Of a stretch of DNA of 8,371 nt, positions 1 through 5,989 are shown piece by piece. Positions within the stretch are counted from its first letter, which is position 1. Each line of letters opens with the position of its first letter. Under the pieces are notes generated by a model, which was not told where the DNA came from, ran no database searches, and saw nothing but the letters and a program-made list of their open reading frames with translations. Origin of the DNA: Acholeplasmataceae bacterium. Lineage in GTDB: Bacteria > Bacillota_I > Bacilli_A > Izemoplasmatales > Hujiaoplasmataceae. Where the stretch lies: contig JAAYZB010000073.1 in the NCBI GenBank assembly GCA_012515085.1, positions 1 to 8,371 of the forward strand. Direction: 5' to 3'. The position numbers were made by a program, and so were the translations under genes.

Positions 1-275
1 AAATCGGACTGAATCGCCCTGACACCGCATTGGACCGATGAAAACATGCCGAGTGCATATTGATCGTTATGAATAATCTCTATTTGCGAATCCATGCTGA
101 AGAGCGAAGCGATGGGTTCATGATAATATCCCGTGACTATCACCACTCGGGCGACAATCGGTTTCATTCGTTGAACGGCATGAAGAATCAACGGAATTCC
201 CCAAAGTGGCTTCGTCATTTTGTTTTCGGACATCCGTGAAGAATAACCGCCTGCCAAGATAATGCCTTCTGCCAT
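1..275 (-). CDS. MobA/MocA-like nucleotidyltransferase (5' part, cut by window edge)
   Basis: The first 91 residues of a protein whose gene continues beyond the left edge. The N-terminus reads MAEGIILAGGYSSRMSENKM, the classic LAGGxSSRxG-like nucleotide-binding loop of the NTP_transf_3 family (MobA, MocA, IspD relatives), followed by a Lys-Pro-Leu segment and the alternating beta/alpha pattern of a Rossmann-like fold (VVIVTGYYHEPI, then IEIIHNDQYALGMFSSVQCG). The GMFSSVQCG segment is typical of the MocA-like branch, which transfers CMP or AMP/GMP moieties to small cofactors such as molybdopterin. The exact substrate cannot be read from this fragment. The enzyme should be cytosolic. The ATG at 273-275 is preceded by GGAAAGGA (282-289 on the complement) with 6 nt spacing, which supports this start. 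No molybdoenzyme gene is visible to confirm a cofactor role. Confidence 0.85.
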   Translation of the reverse strand, partial: MAEGIILAGGYSSRMSENKMTKPLWGIPLILHAVQRMKPIVARVVIVTGYYHEPIASLFSMDSQIEIIHNDQYALGMFSSVQCGVRAIQSD

Positions 276-361
276 TTGTCATCCTTTCCATTAGCCCCAT
301 TTGGGAAAAGGCCCAAAAAATACAAGGAAAAGAGCCGAATTGAATGATTATTGTAAATTTT

Positions 362-370
362 ATTATAACA
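362..370 (-). promoter_or_regulatory. Extended -10 promoter element for the nucleotidyltransferase gene
   Basis: The complement reads TGTTATAAT, a perfect TATAAT with the TG-n extension, about 90 nt upstream of the start at 275. The hexamer 17 bp further upstream (TGGTTT) is a poor -35, as expected for an extended -10 promoter. It lies just downstream of the preceding gene's candidate terminator. Position and match are seen directly; activity is inferred. Confidence 0.5.
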
Positions 371-412
371 CGCGAACAAACGTAAAACCAGTTGCGATCA
401 AGATTTTTTGAT

Positions 413-436
413 AAAAAAGGAAGGGAGTTGTCTCCC
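413..436 (-). terminator. Candidate rho-independent terminator of the metallophosphatase gene
   Basis: On the minus strand, right after the stop codon (441-443), a GGGAG-ACAA-CTCCC hairpin (423-436) is followed by a T-rich run (TTCCTTTTTT). The stem has only 5 bp and the T-tract is interrupted by CC, so it is weaker than the other terminators in this window. Its position immediately after a stop codon supports the call. Confidence 0.55.
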
Positions 437-440
437 GTTT

Positions 441-2012
441 TTACTGATTTGAATTGATTACCCGAATATTATGATGCGCTTGGATGGTGATCGTTTTATG
501 TTTCTTGATATAATCGATCAAGAGCGAAGCGATATCGATATTGATTTCCTTGACAATCTCTAAATTTCGATACATTTGGAATTCTCCTCCTCCTGTCGAG
601 CGATAATTATTCATCACCAAGGTAAATGACTGGTGAGTGGACACCGGTTTGTTTTGATACGTCAAAGTGACAATTCGTCTTCCATAAGGCTGAGCCACAT
701 CAATACAATAATCAATGCCATCAAACATATCATAATTATAATGTTCGGTTTTAGGATACGAATAGCGTGGATTGGCGATAATTCTTCCTTCTTCGTCCAA
801 CGCAAAGTATTCCGCATTCTTTTCGAGGGCTCTTTTCAAAGTTTGACCGTCAATTCGCAAGACCACTAAGGTGTTTGGAAAAACATAAGTCGATAACACG
901 TCCCGAATTCGGATGATGTCAGGAAAACCTGATACTTGATTTCCGAGCGAACAACAACTGATGTCCGCTTTTGTTTTTTCTCTTTGCACTTGATTGATAA
1001 ACGTGACAATCGGATGTTTGTCTCGTCGGGCGAGAAAGGCATCTTTGATCAATAAATCTTGTGTTGTTTTCCCAATTCGTATGTCCAGATATTTCTCGGT
1101 CTCCTTACGAATATTGGATAAAAGCGTTACACATGTCTCATCCACAGGATAATTGTCCGTTTTTTCTAGAATTGCCTTTTTACGAATCGCATATCGGCCG
1201 TTTTCTTTAATGAAATCCACATCGATGACAGCCATTGCCTTTCCGTTGTATCCTGGTTGAATCACCAAGGTATTCCGAACGGTTGACACAATTGATCGGT
1301 GTTGATGTCCCGTAATCAATATATCGATTTCCGGAATTTCTTCCAACATGCGCGAACCAAGATTCTCACCTGTATCCGCCACATACGCCTCGAAAGTGTC
1401 AAGATCTTTTTCGAACCCGCCGTGATAAGCAAGAATGATGAGATGAGGATTTTCTATTTTCTTCAGATGCTCTACTAGTCGCTTTGCAACTTGACATGCA
1501 TTCTCAAAACGCAAGTTGGTGATGTGACTTTTCCGTTCCCAGTTTGGAATGTATTGTGTAGTGACGCCAATGATTGCGATTTTAATTCCCTCACCCAGTG
1601 TGAACAGATCATATGGCAACCCAAATGCTGGGCGATTTTTCTTATCCAAGATATTGGCACAGAGGACTTTTGTCGTATTGAGATTGTCAATGAATTGGTC
1701 CAGATACGATCGCCCATAGTTGAAATCGTGGTTACCGGGAACAAAATAATCCACTTTAAGATGGTTAAACAAAACAGCCACAGGATTGGGTGAACTGTGG
1801 CGATGAGCTTGGTGATAGTCCATCATTGGACTTCCTTGAATCGAGTCGCCTAAATCTAACACGCGGGTATTCTCGGTCCGATGTTTGGCGATAATCGAGG
1901 AAATTGCGCATAACCCCGAGGGCTTTTGCGTGAAATCTGTGAGCGATTCTGGGATTAGATGTCCATGAAGATCACTCATGGCCAACAATCGGAAATGAAA
2001 CCTTTCAGACAT
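441..2012 (-). CDS. Cytosolic bifunctional metallophosphatase / 5'-nucleotidase (CpdB/UshA superfamily)
   Basis: A two-domain nucleotide phosphohydrolase. The N-terminal calcineurin-like domain carries all five di-metal motifs (numbered from the upstream ATG): SDLHGH at 14-19, GD at 56-57, GNHD at 94-97, YHGG at 197-200 and GHQH at 236-239. The C-terminal 5_nucleotid_C domain follows from about residue 310, with NYDMFDGIDY (427-436) and NNYRSTGGGEF (469-479), the substrate-binding region. The wording of these two motifs is closest to the 2',3'-cyclic-nucleotide 2'-phosphodiesterase/3'-nucleotidase (CpdB) branch, so the substrate is probably a nucleotide or cyclic nucleotide. There is no signal peptide, so unlike classical CpdB/UshA it should stay in the cytosol. 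Two ATGs lie in tandem (2015 and 2012). GAGGTGA at 2017-2023 is only 1 nt from the first and 4 nt from the second, so 2012 is preferred (523 residues). It has its own promoter and appears monocistronic. Confidence 0.9.
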   Translation of the reverse strand: MSERFHFRLLAMSDLHGHLIPESLTDFTQKPSGLCAISSIIAKHRTENTRVLDLGDSIQGSPMMDYHQAHRHSSPNPVAVLFNHLKVDYFVPGNHDFNYGRSYLDQFIDNLNTTKVLCANILDKKNRPAFGLPYDLFTLGEGIKIAIIGVTTQYIPNWERKSHITNLRFENACQVAKRLVEHLKKIENPHLIILAYHGGFEKDLDTFEAYVADTGENLGSRMLEEIPEIDILITGHQHRSIVSTVRNTLVIQPGYNGKAMAVIDVDFIKENGRYAIRKKAILEKTDNYPVDETCVTLLSNIRKETEKYLDIRIGKTTQDLLIKDAFLARRDKHPIVTFINQVQREKTKADISCCSLGNQVSGFPDIIRIRDVLSTYVFPNTLVVLRIDGQTLKRALEKNAEYFALDEEGRIIANPRYSYPKTEHYNYDMFDGIDYCIDVAQPYGRRIVTLTYQNKPVSTHQSFTLVMNNYRSTGGGEFQMYRNLEIVKEINIDIASLLIDYIKKHKTITIQAHHNIRVINSNQ

Positions 2013-2049
2013 CATGTCACCTCATAAAACAGAGGATTTCTTGCTATTT

Positions 2050-2078
2050 ATTATATCTTGTTTTTGGTATTTATGCAA
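2050..2078 (-). promoter_or_regulatory. Promoter of the metallophosphatase gene
   Basis: On the complement, TTGCAT (2073-2078), a 17-bp spacer and a perfect TATAAT (2050-2055), about 35 nt upstream of the start codon. It sits between the encapsulin terminator and the metallophosphatase start, so this gene is probably transcribed independently of the encapsulin operon. Confidence 0.55.
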
Positions 2079-2083
2079 AAATG

Positions 2084-2110
2084 AAAAAAACCACCGCAAA
2101 CGGGTGGTTT
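2084..2110 (-). terminator. Rho-independent terminator of the encFtn-encapsulin operon
   Basis: On the minus strand, an 8-bp perfect stem AAACCACC/GGTGGTTT (2103-2110 with 2088-2095) encloses a 7-nt loop and runs into a T-tract (2084-2090). It begins 15 nt after the encapsulin stop codon, the expected place for the operon end. Confidence 0.85.
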
Positions 2111-2125
2111 CTCCAGAGCAAGAAT

Positions 2126-2920
2126 TTAGAAATCGAATGCGACTAAAATACTGGGATCGAAGACGTTGAGCGTAAAAGAATTCATCAAGAAAAAGCGTAT
2201 GTTCTCGGAATTGTGGGTGTCATATCCCAGAGTGTAATCTTGACCAATGATCATTTCCAAATCCGCATGATCGGAGGGCAACAATAGTGCTCCCTTGATG
2301 ACTTCCGAGCGAATGATTCGTCCACCGATTACTTTTTCCACTAACTCTCTCAGTAATTTTGATCCGTGAATCTGATTCATTGCCAGCTCCAACTTGTCAC
2401 TGACAACAAGATCAAATGGGGACTGAGCCAGGTTTTTTTGAAGGTTCATGACACCTTCAGCGATCGCTTTCAACATGCCAGAGGAATCTGCCGGTAATTT
2501 GCTTTTTATAAGCGCTTCATTCATTAAGCCTTTGATTTGTCCTTCCGAATGACCGTATAACAAGACGTTTTCCTCGAATAAGGCGCTTGCTTTGGCCGCT
2601 TGATCCAAGCGCTCCAAATCAATGTCTTTGGTTCCTCGAAGAACGTTGTCAAGTTCCCAGCGCGATAACTCGAACGTATTGCGAGTTTCAATCAAACTTT
2701 TGACTTCATAGATGCCGGATTCGACGGGTTGATCGGTCGCTTTTTTGTTCATTGCCAATCTTCCAGTCGTAACAACTTGTTTTTGTAACCCCAGCGGTCC
2801 ATCAATATGCAGGGCTTTACGGGTAGCCAATACCGATTGGAGGGCCAAAGCTGCCCTCTCATTCAATTCTTCCCAAGCCGCTTGGGGAATGGGAGCGAGG
2901 TTTTGTTTAAATAGGTCCAT
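2126..2920 (-). CDS. enc: Encapsulin nanocompartment shell protein (family 1, HK97 fold)
   Basis: The shell protomer of a self-assembling protein nanocompartment; family 1 members form icosahedral cages that enclose a cargo enzyme. From the preferred start it is 264 residues, the usual family length. It aligns by eye along its whole length with Thermotoga maritima encapsulin: the N-terminal MDLFKQNLAPI helix that binds cargo tails, the GPLG segment, the E-loop region, FELSRWELDN in the place of the flavin-site segment, GGRIIRSEVI, MIIGQDYTLGY, and the C-terminal strand ending in VAFDF. The Arg and Trp that bind flavin in the Thermotoga shell are present (R80 and W88). Two in-frame ATGs exist at 2926 and 2920. 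AAGGAG (2928-2933) is 1 nt from the first but 7 nt from the second, and MDLFK matches the family N-terminus, so 2920 is chosen. It lies directly downstream of its cargo gene and ends in a strong terminator. Confidence 0.95.
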   Translation of the reverse strand: MDLFKQNLAPIPQAAWEELNERAALALQSVLATRKALHIDGPLGLQKQVVTTGRLAMNKKATDQPVESGIYEVKSLIETRNTFELSRWELDNVLRGTKDIDLERLDQAAKASALFEENVLLYGHSEGQIKGLMNEALIKSKLPADSSGMLKAIAEGVMNLQKNLAQSPFDLVVSDKLELAMNQIHGSKLLRELVEKVIGGRIIRSEVIKGALLLPSDHADLEMIIGQDYTLGYDTHNSENIRFFLMNSFTLNVFDPSILVAFDF

Positions 2921-2927
2921 TTTCATT

Positions 2928-2933
2928 CTCCTT
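2928..2933 (-). promoter_or_regulatory. Ribosome binding site that sets the encapsulin start
   Basis: AAGGAG on the complement overlaps the last stop-codon bases of encFtn (TAAAGGAG). Spacing is 1 nt to the ATG at 2926, too short for initiation, and 7 nt to the ATG at 2920, close to ideal. The overlap with the upstream stop suggests translational coupling of cargo and shell. Confidence 0.75.
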
Positions 2934-3268
2934 TATTTCAGTTTTCCCGATAGAACGGGTTGGGTTGCACTTGCTTCCTCATCGCCGTGATGACCGGCAA
3001 TGGGACCTTCTTTAAAAAGATTGTCGCGAAGTTCTTTATCCAAGACCGGAAGTTTTCGCCGTAACCATTCCAAGGCCATGGCAGCGTGTTCGATTTCTTC
3101 GTCCCGATTATGAGCGAGGATCGCTTTCAACTCGGCATCTTTTGTTACATCCACGCGTTGATTGTACCAGTCGACCGCTTCGAACTCTTCCACCAAACTG
3201 CGAATGGCGCGGGTGATGTTTTTTGTTTCTTCACTTAATAGATCGATTGATTCATGATATTGATTCAT
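2933..3268 (-). CDS. Encapsulated ferritin-like protein (EncFtn), encapsulin cargo
   Basis: A small two-helix ferroxidase that oxidises Fe(II) and delivers iron for mineralisation inside the encapsulin shell. At 111 residues it aligns closely with Rhodospirillum rubrum EncFtn: SLVEEFEAVDWYNQR (24-38) and LAHNRDEEIEHAAM (51-64). The known iron ligands are kept: Glu28, Glu58 and His61, with entry-site acidic residues Glu27 and Glu30 and the Trp34/Tyr35 pair. EncFtn works as an annular decamer of dimers, with the di-iron site formed across the subunit interface. After the helices comes a short Gly/His/Asp/Glu-rich linker (about 87-100), then the tail TQPVLSGKLK, which occupies the position of the cargo-loading peptide but departs from the usual L-T-V/I-G-S-L form. 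Start: AGGAGG (3274-3279) with 5 nt spacing to the ATG. It is first in the operon, with the shell gene 6-12 nt downstream. Confidence 0.93.
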   Translation of the reverse strand: MNQYHESIDLLSEETKNITRAIRSLVEEFEAVDWYNQRVDVTKDAELKAILAHNRDEEIEHAAMALEWLRRKLPVLDKELRDNLFKEGPIAGHHGDEEASATQPVLSGKLK

Positions 3269-3278
3269 AGTCTCCTCC

Positions 3279-3293
3279 TAATATTGAATATCA
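3279..3293 (-). promoter_or_regulatory. Fur/PerR-like imperfect palindrome in the encFtn leader
   Basis: The complement reads TGATATTCAATATTA, a 7-1-7 dyad with a perfect 5-1-5 core (ATATT-C-AATAT). It matches 11 of 14 arm positions of the classical Fur box (TGATAATnATTATCA) and 10 of 14 of the Bacillus PerR box. It lies between the -10 element and the Shine-Dalgarno sequence, where a bound repressor would block transcription. Iron- or peroxide-dependent control would suit an iron-storage operon. The region is AT-rich, so chance similarity is possible; no regulator gene is in the window. Confidence 0.4.
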
Positions 3294-3314
3294 AATAAAC
3301 TTATTGTTAATTAT

Positions 3315-3343
3315 ATTATACCATTTTTGAAGACATAACCCAA
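3315..3343 (-). promoter_or_regulatory. Promoter of the encFtn-encapsulin operon
   Basis: On the complement, TTGGGT (3338-3343), 17 bp, and a perfect TATAAT (3315-3320). The predicted start is near 3308, leaving a leader of about 40 nt that contains the palindrome and a strong AGGAGG. The hydrolase gene upstream ends at 3358 with no visible terminator, so read-through into this operon is also possible. Confidence 0.6.
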
Positions 3344-3357
3344 ATCAGATGCTTATC

Positions 3358-4545
3358 TTAATTCGTCCGCTTCTTAGACGCCAACCAGGAAAAAAGGGAC
3401 ACTTCCTGATTGTTGATTCGTGCCGTAGACAACCCTGCCAAGACAGGGATCCAGGAAGCGTGTCCGCCATAGCGATAGGGATTCTTGTGAGCATCTTGGA
3501 ACAAGCCACTCGGATCGATCACTTTCTCATAAAGAGTGAGGTGGATATCCGCTTCAGGGTCTTTTGCCAACGATTCATAGGTGGCTAAAGTAAACAATCT
3601 CGGATCCACAACGTTGTCGTCATTGGACACGTTGAACCAGATGGATTCTTTTTTTAAAGAATTGCGATCGGTTTCCTGAAGCCATCGGTCCGCGAAGGCC
3701 TCACATATGGGAAAAGCCCCAGCAAAGTATCCGGGGTGATCCAACAACATTCGGATGGTCATGAAACCCCCGTTGGAATTTCCGCCGATCAAGATGCGAT
3801 CGCGATCAATCCAAGGTGTTTTTTGAACGATATTATCGATAAGCCCAAACAAGGCTTTGGCATAGAATGAGGATCCCTTCAACGTGTACTTGCCATACCC
3901 GTCATCCATCCAAAAAGTCGGGGATTGGGGATAGAGCACAAAAGCGGATCCGAATGCTGCTTGAATCGGGGATTCCTTCAAGCGGAATGAGGGATTCCCT
4001 AGTAAGACAACATTGGGATCATTCCCGCCTTCTCCAGCCCCGTGAAGCCAGATGATCAGGGGAATCGGTCGAATAGGTTTGGGATCATAGATCGCATAAG
4101 CCAATTGATGCGAATGGTTAAACCGGTAGTATCCGGTTTCGATTTCCGACAAATTCGGATATGTTTGGGATTGGTGCTCATCGACCTTAAGACAATCCAC
4201 AGTGCCTATTGACGTCTCGATTGGCTGGTTCAATGAGATAATCGCCTCGAATTGGGAAGTAAAGCGATGCAATTTCGTCTTGGGATCATATATCAAGGGG
4301 GACAAGTGTGAATTCGTTGGATGTACTTGAAGGGTCAGTCGAAGTGTTCCTGGATATGATTCGAGCTTTTCAATGATGACTGGGGTGATCTGCAGCTGTT
4401 TTTTGATTAAGGCATCCATCTGATCAATCTGGATGTTATCGAATTTCAGACGCTCATCAAATATCAAATCAATCAATCGAAGCGATGGTCCCCAGTCATA
4501 CCCCATGATCGTCAGTTGAATCTGACAGGATAAGGACGTCGACAT
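3358..4545 (-). CDS. Alpha/beta-hydrolase (prolyl-oligopeptidase / CE1-esterase type) with a distinct N-terminal domain
   Basis: A serine hydrolase, 395 residues. The catalytic half begins near residue 135 (TGYYRFN): LIIWLHGAGEGG (163-174) is the oxyanion-hole loop, GGNSNGG (254-260) the nucleophile elbow with Ser257, NVSNDDNVVDP (305-315) the region of the catalytic Asp, and YGGHASW (359-365) the catalytic His362. The GxSxGG elbow and the fold resemble PHB-depolymerase/feruloyl-esterase and peptidase S9-like enzymes that act on esters or peptides; the substrate is unknown. Residues 1-134 do not belong to the hydrolase core. They look beta-rich and are comparable to the N-terminal Ig-like domain of some family esterases, but I cannot name them. 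No signal peptide or membrane segment is evident, so it is likely cytosolic. Start supported by AGAGGTG (4551-4557) with 5 nt spacing. No terminator is seen after the stop. Confidence 0.82.
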   Translation of the reverse strand: MSTSLSCQIQLTIMGYDWGPSLRLIDLIFDERLKFDNIQIDQMDALIKKQLQITPVIIEKLESYPGTLRLTLQVHPTNSHLSPLIYDPKTKLHRFTSQFEAIISLNQPIETSIGTVDCLKVDEHQSQTYPNLSEIETGYYRFNHSHQLAYAIYDPKPIRPIPLIIWLHGAGEGGNDPNVVLLGNPSFRLKESPIQAAFGSAFVLYPQSPTFWMDDGYGKYTLKGSSFYAKALFGLIDNIVQKTPWIDRDRILIGGNSNGGFMTIRMLLDHPGYFAGAFPICEAFADRWLQETDRNSLKKESIWFNVSNDDNVVDPRLFTLATYESLAKDPEADIHLTLYEKVIDPSGLFQDAHKNPYRYGGHASWIPVLAGLSTARINNQEVSLFSWLASKKRTN

Positions 4546-4597
4546 GCTTTCACCTCTTTTTTTTCGGAAATACTTTCAAACTATATCCTATATATTG

Positions 4598-4615
4598 ATT
4601 ATATGTTTAATTATA
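4598..4615 (-). promoter_or_regulatory. Candidate -10 elements upstream of the alpha/beta-hydrolase
   Basis: Two TATAAT hexamers occur on the complement (4610-4615 and 4598-4603) in a very AT-rich stretch between the upstream terminator and the hydrolase start. Neither has a convincing -35 at 16-18 bp, so which one is used cannot be decided. The 100-nt gap between genes holds nothing else recognisable. Confidence 0.3.
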
Positions 4616-4647
4616 ACAAATTTATAATATTTAGTAATTATTGCCAT

Positions 4648-4674
4648 AAAAAAAGGCATCGCGAAGATGCCTTT
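4648..4674 (-). terminator. Rho-independent terminator of the padR-DUF4097 operon
   Basis: On the minus strand, a perfect 9-bp stem AAAGGCATC/GATGCCTTT (4666-4674 with 4652-4660) with a 5-nt TTCGC loop is followed by seven T (4648-4654). It starts 8 nt after the DUF4097 stop codon. It is the strongest terminator in the window. Confidence 0.9.
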
Positions 4675-4681
4675 GCTTGGA

Positions 4682-5632
4682 CTATTCTGTAAAACTGACG
4701 CGTATGGATCCGTTGGTTGTTTTAAAATCCAATTTGTTTGTTTGGTCGGTATGATAGATGTTGATGGTAACCGGGGTACCATTGAGGTAATAACTGCCAT
4801 TTCCTGTCAGCATTTGCACATGATAATCAGCGAATAATCCGTCAATTTCCATATCGATATGACCATTGGTGGTCACGATTTTGACTTGACTGGCAACGAT
4901 TTTATCGCCATCGACACTGCCATTGACACTGGTCAAATCCATTTGATTGGCTTGAATAGTATCCATCTCAAGGCCGCCATTCGTCGTTTCAGCAACTATT
5001 TCACCGGATACTAGGACATCTTCCAGATGAATTCCTCCGTTGGAACTGGTCAGTTCTACGTTGCTTTGAAAAACCACGGAATCGAGATAAACACCACCAT
5101 TGACCGTTTCAACTGACACCAAACCTGTACAGCTGACCGAGTTGACGAACAACGATCCATTCGTGGTTTCAAGGGTTAAGGCAAGGAGATTGTCGCACTC
5201 AGAGACCTCCACACGACCATTGGTCGATTGGATATCCAACTCATAATCAACAGTTTGAGGCAAGTAAAGTGTCATTTTGTTATAAATCGACATTTCTGTG
5301 GGAAATATTCCCGAGAATATCGCATGATACCAAACAGGATCATTGATTAATTTTAGGGTATCCCCGTTTTCAAGAAGTTCCACAAAATCATTTTCGGAAT
5401 CGTAATAAGAGAGTTCGACGTTTCCGGTCGTGCTTGGCAACACGGTCACAGAACGGTTGTCCACTTCAAAATCAAATTTACTGTATTCAGAAGCGGTATA
5501 CGTTTTTTCAACCAGTATGTATTCTTCGTTTTGGATGAACCCGAAGGTTCCTTTGGTCATAAGCCCAAATACCAAGACCCCAACGAGGGCAATCAAGACT
5601 AGGGCTAAAGTGATGCGTAAAGCTTTGTTCAT
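4682..5632 (-). CDS. Membrane-anchored DUF4097-family beta-ladder protein
   Basis: A 316-residue protein of the DUF4097 (putative adhesin / YvlB-like) family. Residues 5-25 form one hydrophobic helix after MNKALR, either an uncleaved signal anchor or a signal peptide without a lipobox, placing the rest outside the membrane. A non-repeat section (about 35-130) is followed by nine turns of a beta-ladder marked by [TSVG]-N-G-x-hydrophobic: Asn138, 158, 178, 198, 218, 237, 256, 278 and 307. The spacing is exactly 20 residues for five turns, as in a right-handed beta-helix with an Asn-Gly turn per coil. The biochemical role of the family is not established; members are linked to envelope stress and are often controlled by neighbouring PadR-type regulators. 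It lies 32 nt downstream of padR, with AAGGA 8-9 nt before the ATG, and ends in a strong terminator. The DUF1700 gene often found between such partners is absent. Confidence 0.85.
   Translation of the reverse strand: MNKALRITLALVLIALVGVLVFGLMTKGTFGFIQNEEYILVEKTYTASEYSKFDFEVDNRSVTVLPSTTGNVELSYYDSENDFVELLENGDTLKLINDPVWYHAIFSGIFPTEMSIYNKMTLYLPQTVDYELDIQSTNGRVEVSECDNLLALTLETTNGSLFVNSVSCTGLVSVETVNGGVYLDSVVFQSNVELTSSNGGIHLEDVLVSGEIVAETTNGGLEMDTIQANQMDLTSVNGSVDGDKIVASQVKIVTTNGHIDMEIDGLFADYHVQMLTGNGSYYLNGTPVTINIYHTDQTNKLDFKTTNGSIRVSFTE
4703..5227 (-). repeat. Tandem 20-residue beta-ladder repeats within the DUF4097 gene
   Basis: A 60-bp periodicity is visible at the DNA level as recurrent CCATT/CCGTT (complement AATGG/AACGG), each encoding Asn-Gly. 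The repeats have diverged in sequence except around the Asn-Gly turn, so this is an old protein repeat rather than a recent DNA expansion. Confidence 0.75.
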
Positions 5633-5664
5633 TTTCTTTTCCTTCTTTCTGATTGGTTTTTTCG

Positions 5665-5967
5665 TTACCGCAAAATGTAATCATAAAGCTGTTTTAGCTC
5701 CTGAAATTCTCGAGCAGCTTCCATAAGCCGATCTTTTCCGGAGGGAGTGATGCAAAAGTACTTGCGGATTCTTGAATTGAATTCGGTATTGTAGGTGACA
5801 ACAAGTTTTTGTTGTTCGAGACGTCTCAAAATCGGATACATTGTCGATTCGGAGATGTCGACCACTTCGGAAACGTCCTGGATGATCTTGTATCCATAGG
5901 AATCTTCATATTTGATTGCCGCAAGGACTAAGAGTTCCAAAAAGCCTTTTTTCAGTTGCGCATCCAT
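5665..5967 (-). CDS. PadR-family transcriptional regulator
   Basis: A 100-residue winged-helix repressor of the PadR-s1 subfamily, close to the usual 105-110. The domain starts at LKKGFLELLVLAAI, continues through SYGYKIIQDV, the recognition-helix segment STMYPILRRLEQQKL, and the wing with YFCITPSGKDRL, then ends in a short C-terminal dimerisation helix (EAAREFQELKQLYDYI). PadR-s1 proteins bind short dyads near their own promoters and are released by small ligands or lipophilic or envelope-active compounds; the ligand here is unknown. Start choice: an in-frame TTG at 5988 would extend it by 7 residues but lies upstream of the Shine-Dalgarno. AGGAGG followed by 6 nt and the ATG at 5967 is far better. 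It is first gene of a two-gene operon with DUF4097, whose likely role is to repress that gene and itself. Confidence 0.92.
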   Translation of the reverse strand: MDAQLKKGFLELLVLAAIKYEDSYGYKIIQDVSEVVDISESTMYPILRRLEQQKLVVTYNTEFNSRIRKYFCITPSGKDRLMEAAREFQELKQLYDYILR

Positions 5968-5989
5968 ACAATACCTCCTCTCACACAAT

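Noticed and set aside
300..317. Small hairpin TTTGGG-6 nt-CCCAAA in the leader of the nucleotidyltransferase gene.
   Set aside because: Only 6 bp, half of them A-T; on the transcribed strand it is not followed by a T-tract, and no riboswitch-like structure surrounds it.
100..533. Exact 14-bp repeat AAGAGCGAAGCGAT at 100-113 and 520-533.
   Set aside because: Both copies lie in coding sequence and encode Ile-Ala-Ser-Leu with the same codons; no further similarity around them, so chance codon use is the simplest explanation.
1475..1793. Open frames on both strands inside the metallophosphatase gene.
   Set aside because: No ribosome binding site or recognisable protein; they are by-products of a long conserved coding frame. 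The same applies to short frames inside the other genes.
2126..2926. Prophage origin for the HK97-fold protein.
   Set aside because: No terminase, portal, protease or tail genes nearby, and the direct EncFtn partner marks it as an encapsulin.
5968..5988. TTG start for PadR giving seven extra residues (MCERRYC).
   Set aside because: It lies upstream of the AGGAGG site and would translate through it; the family N-terminus begins close to the ATG at 5967.
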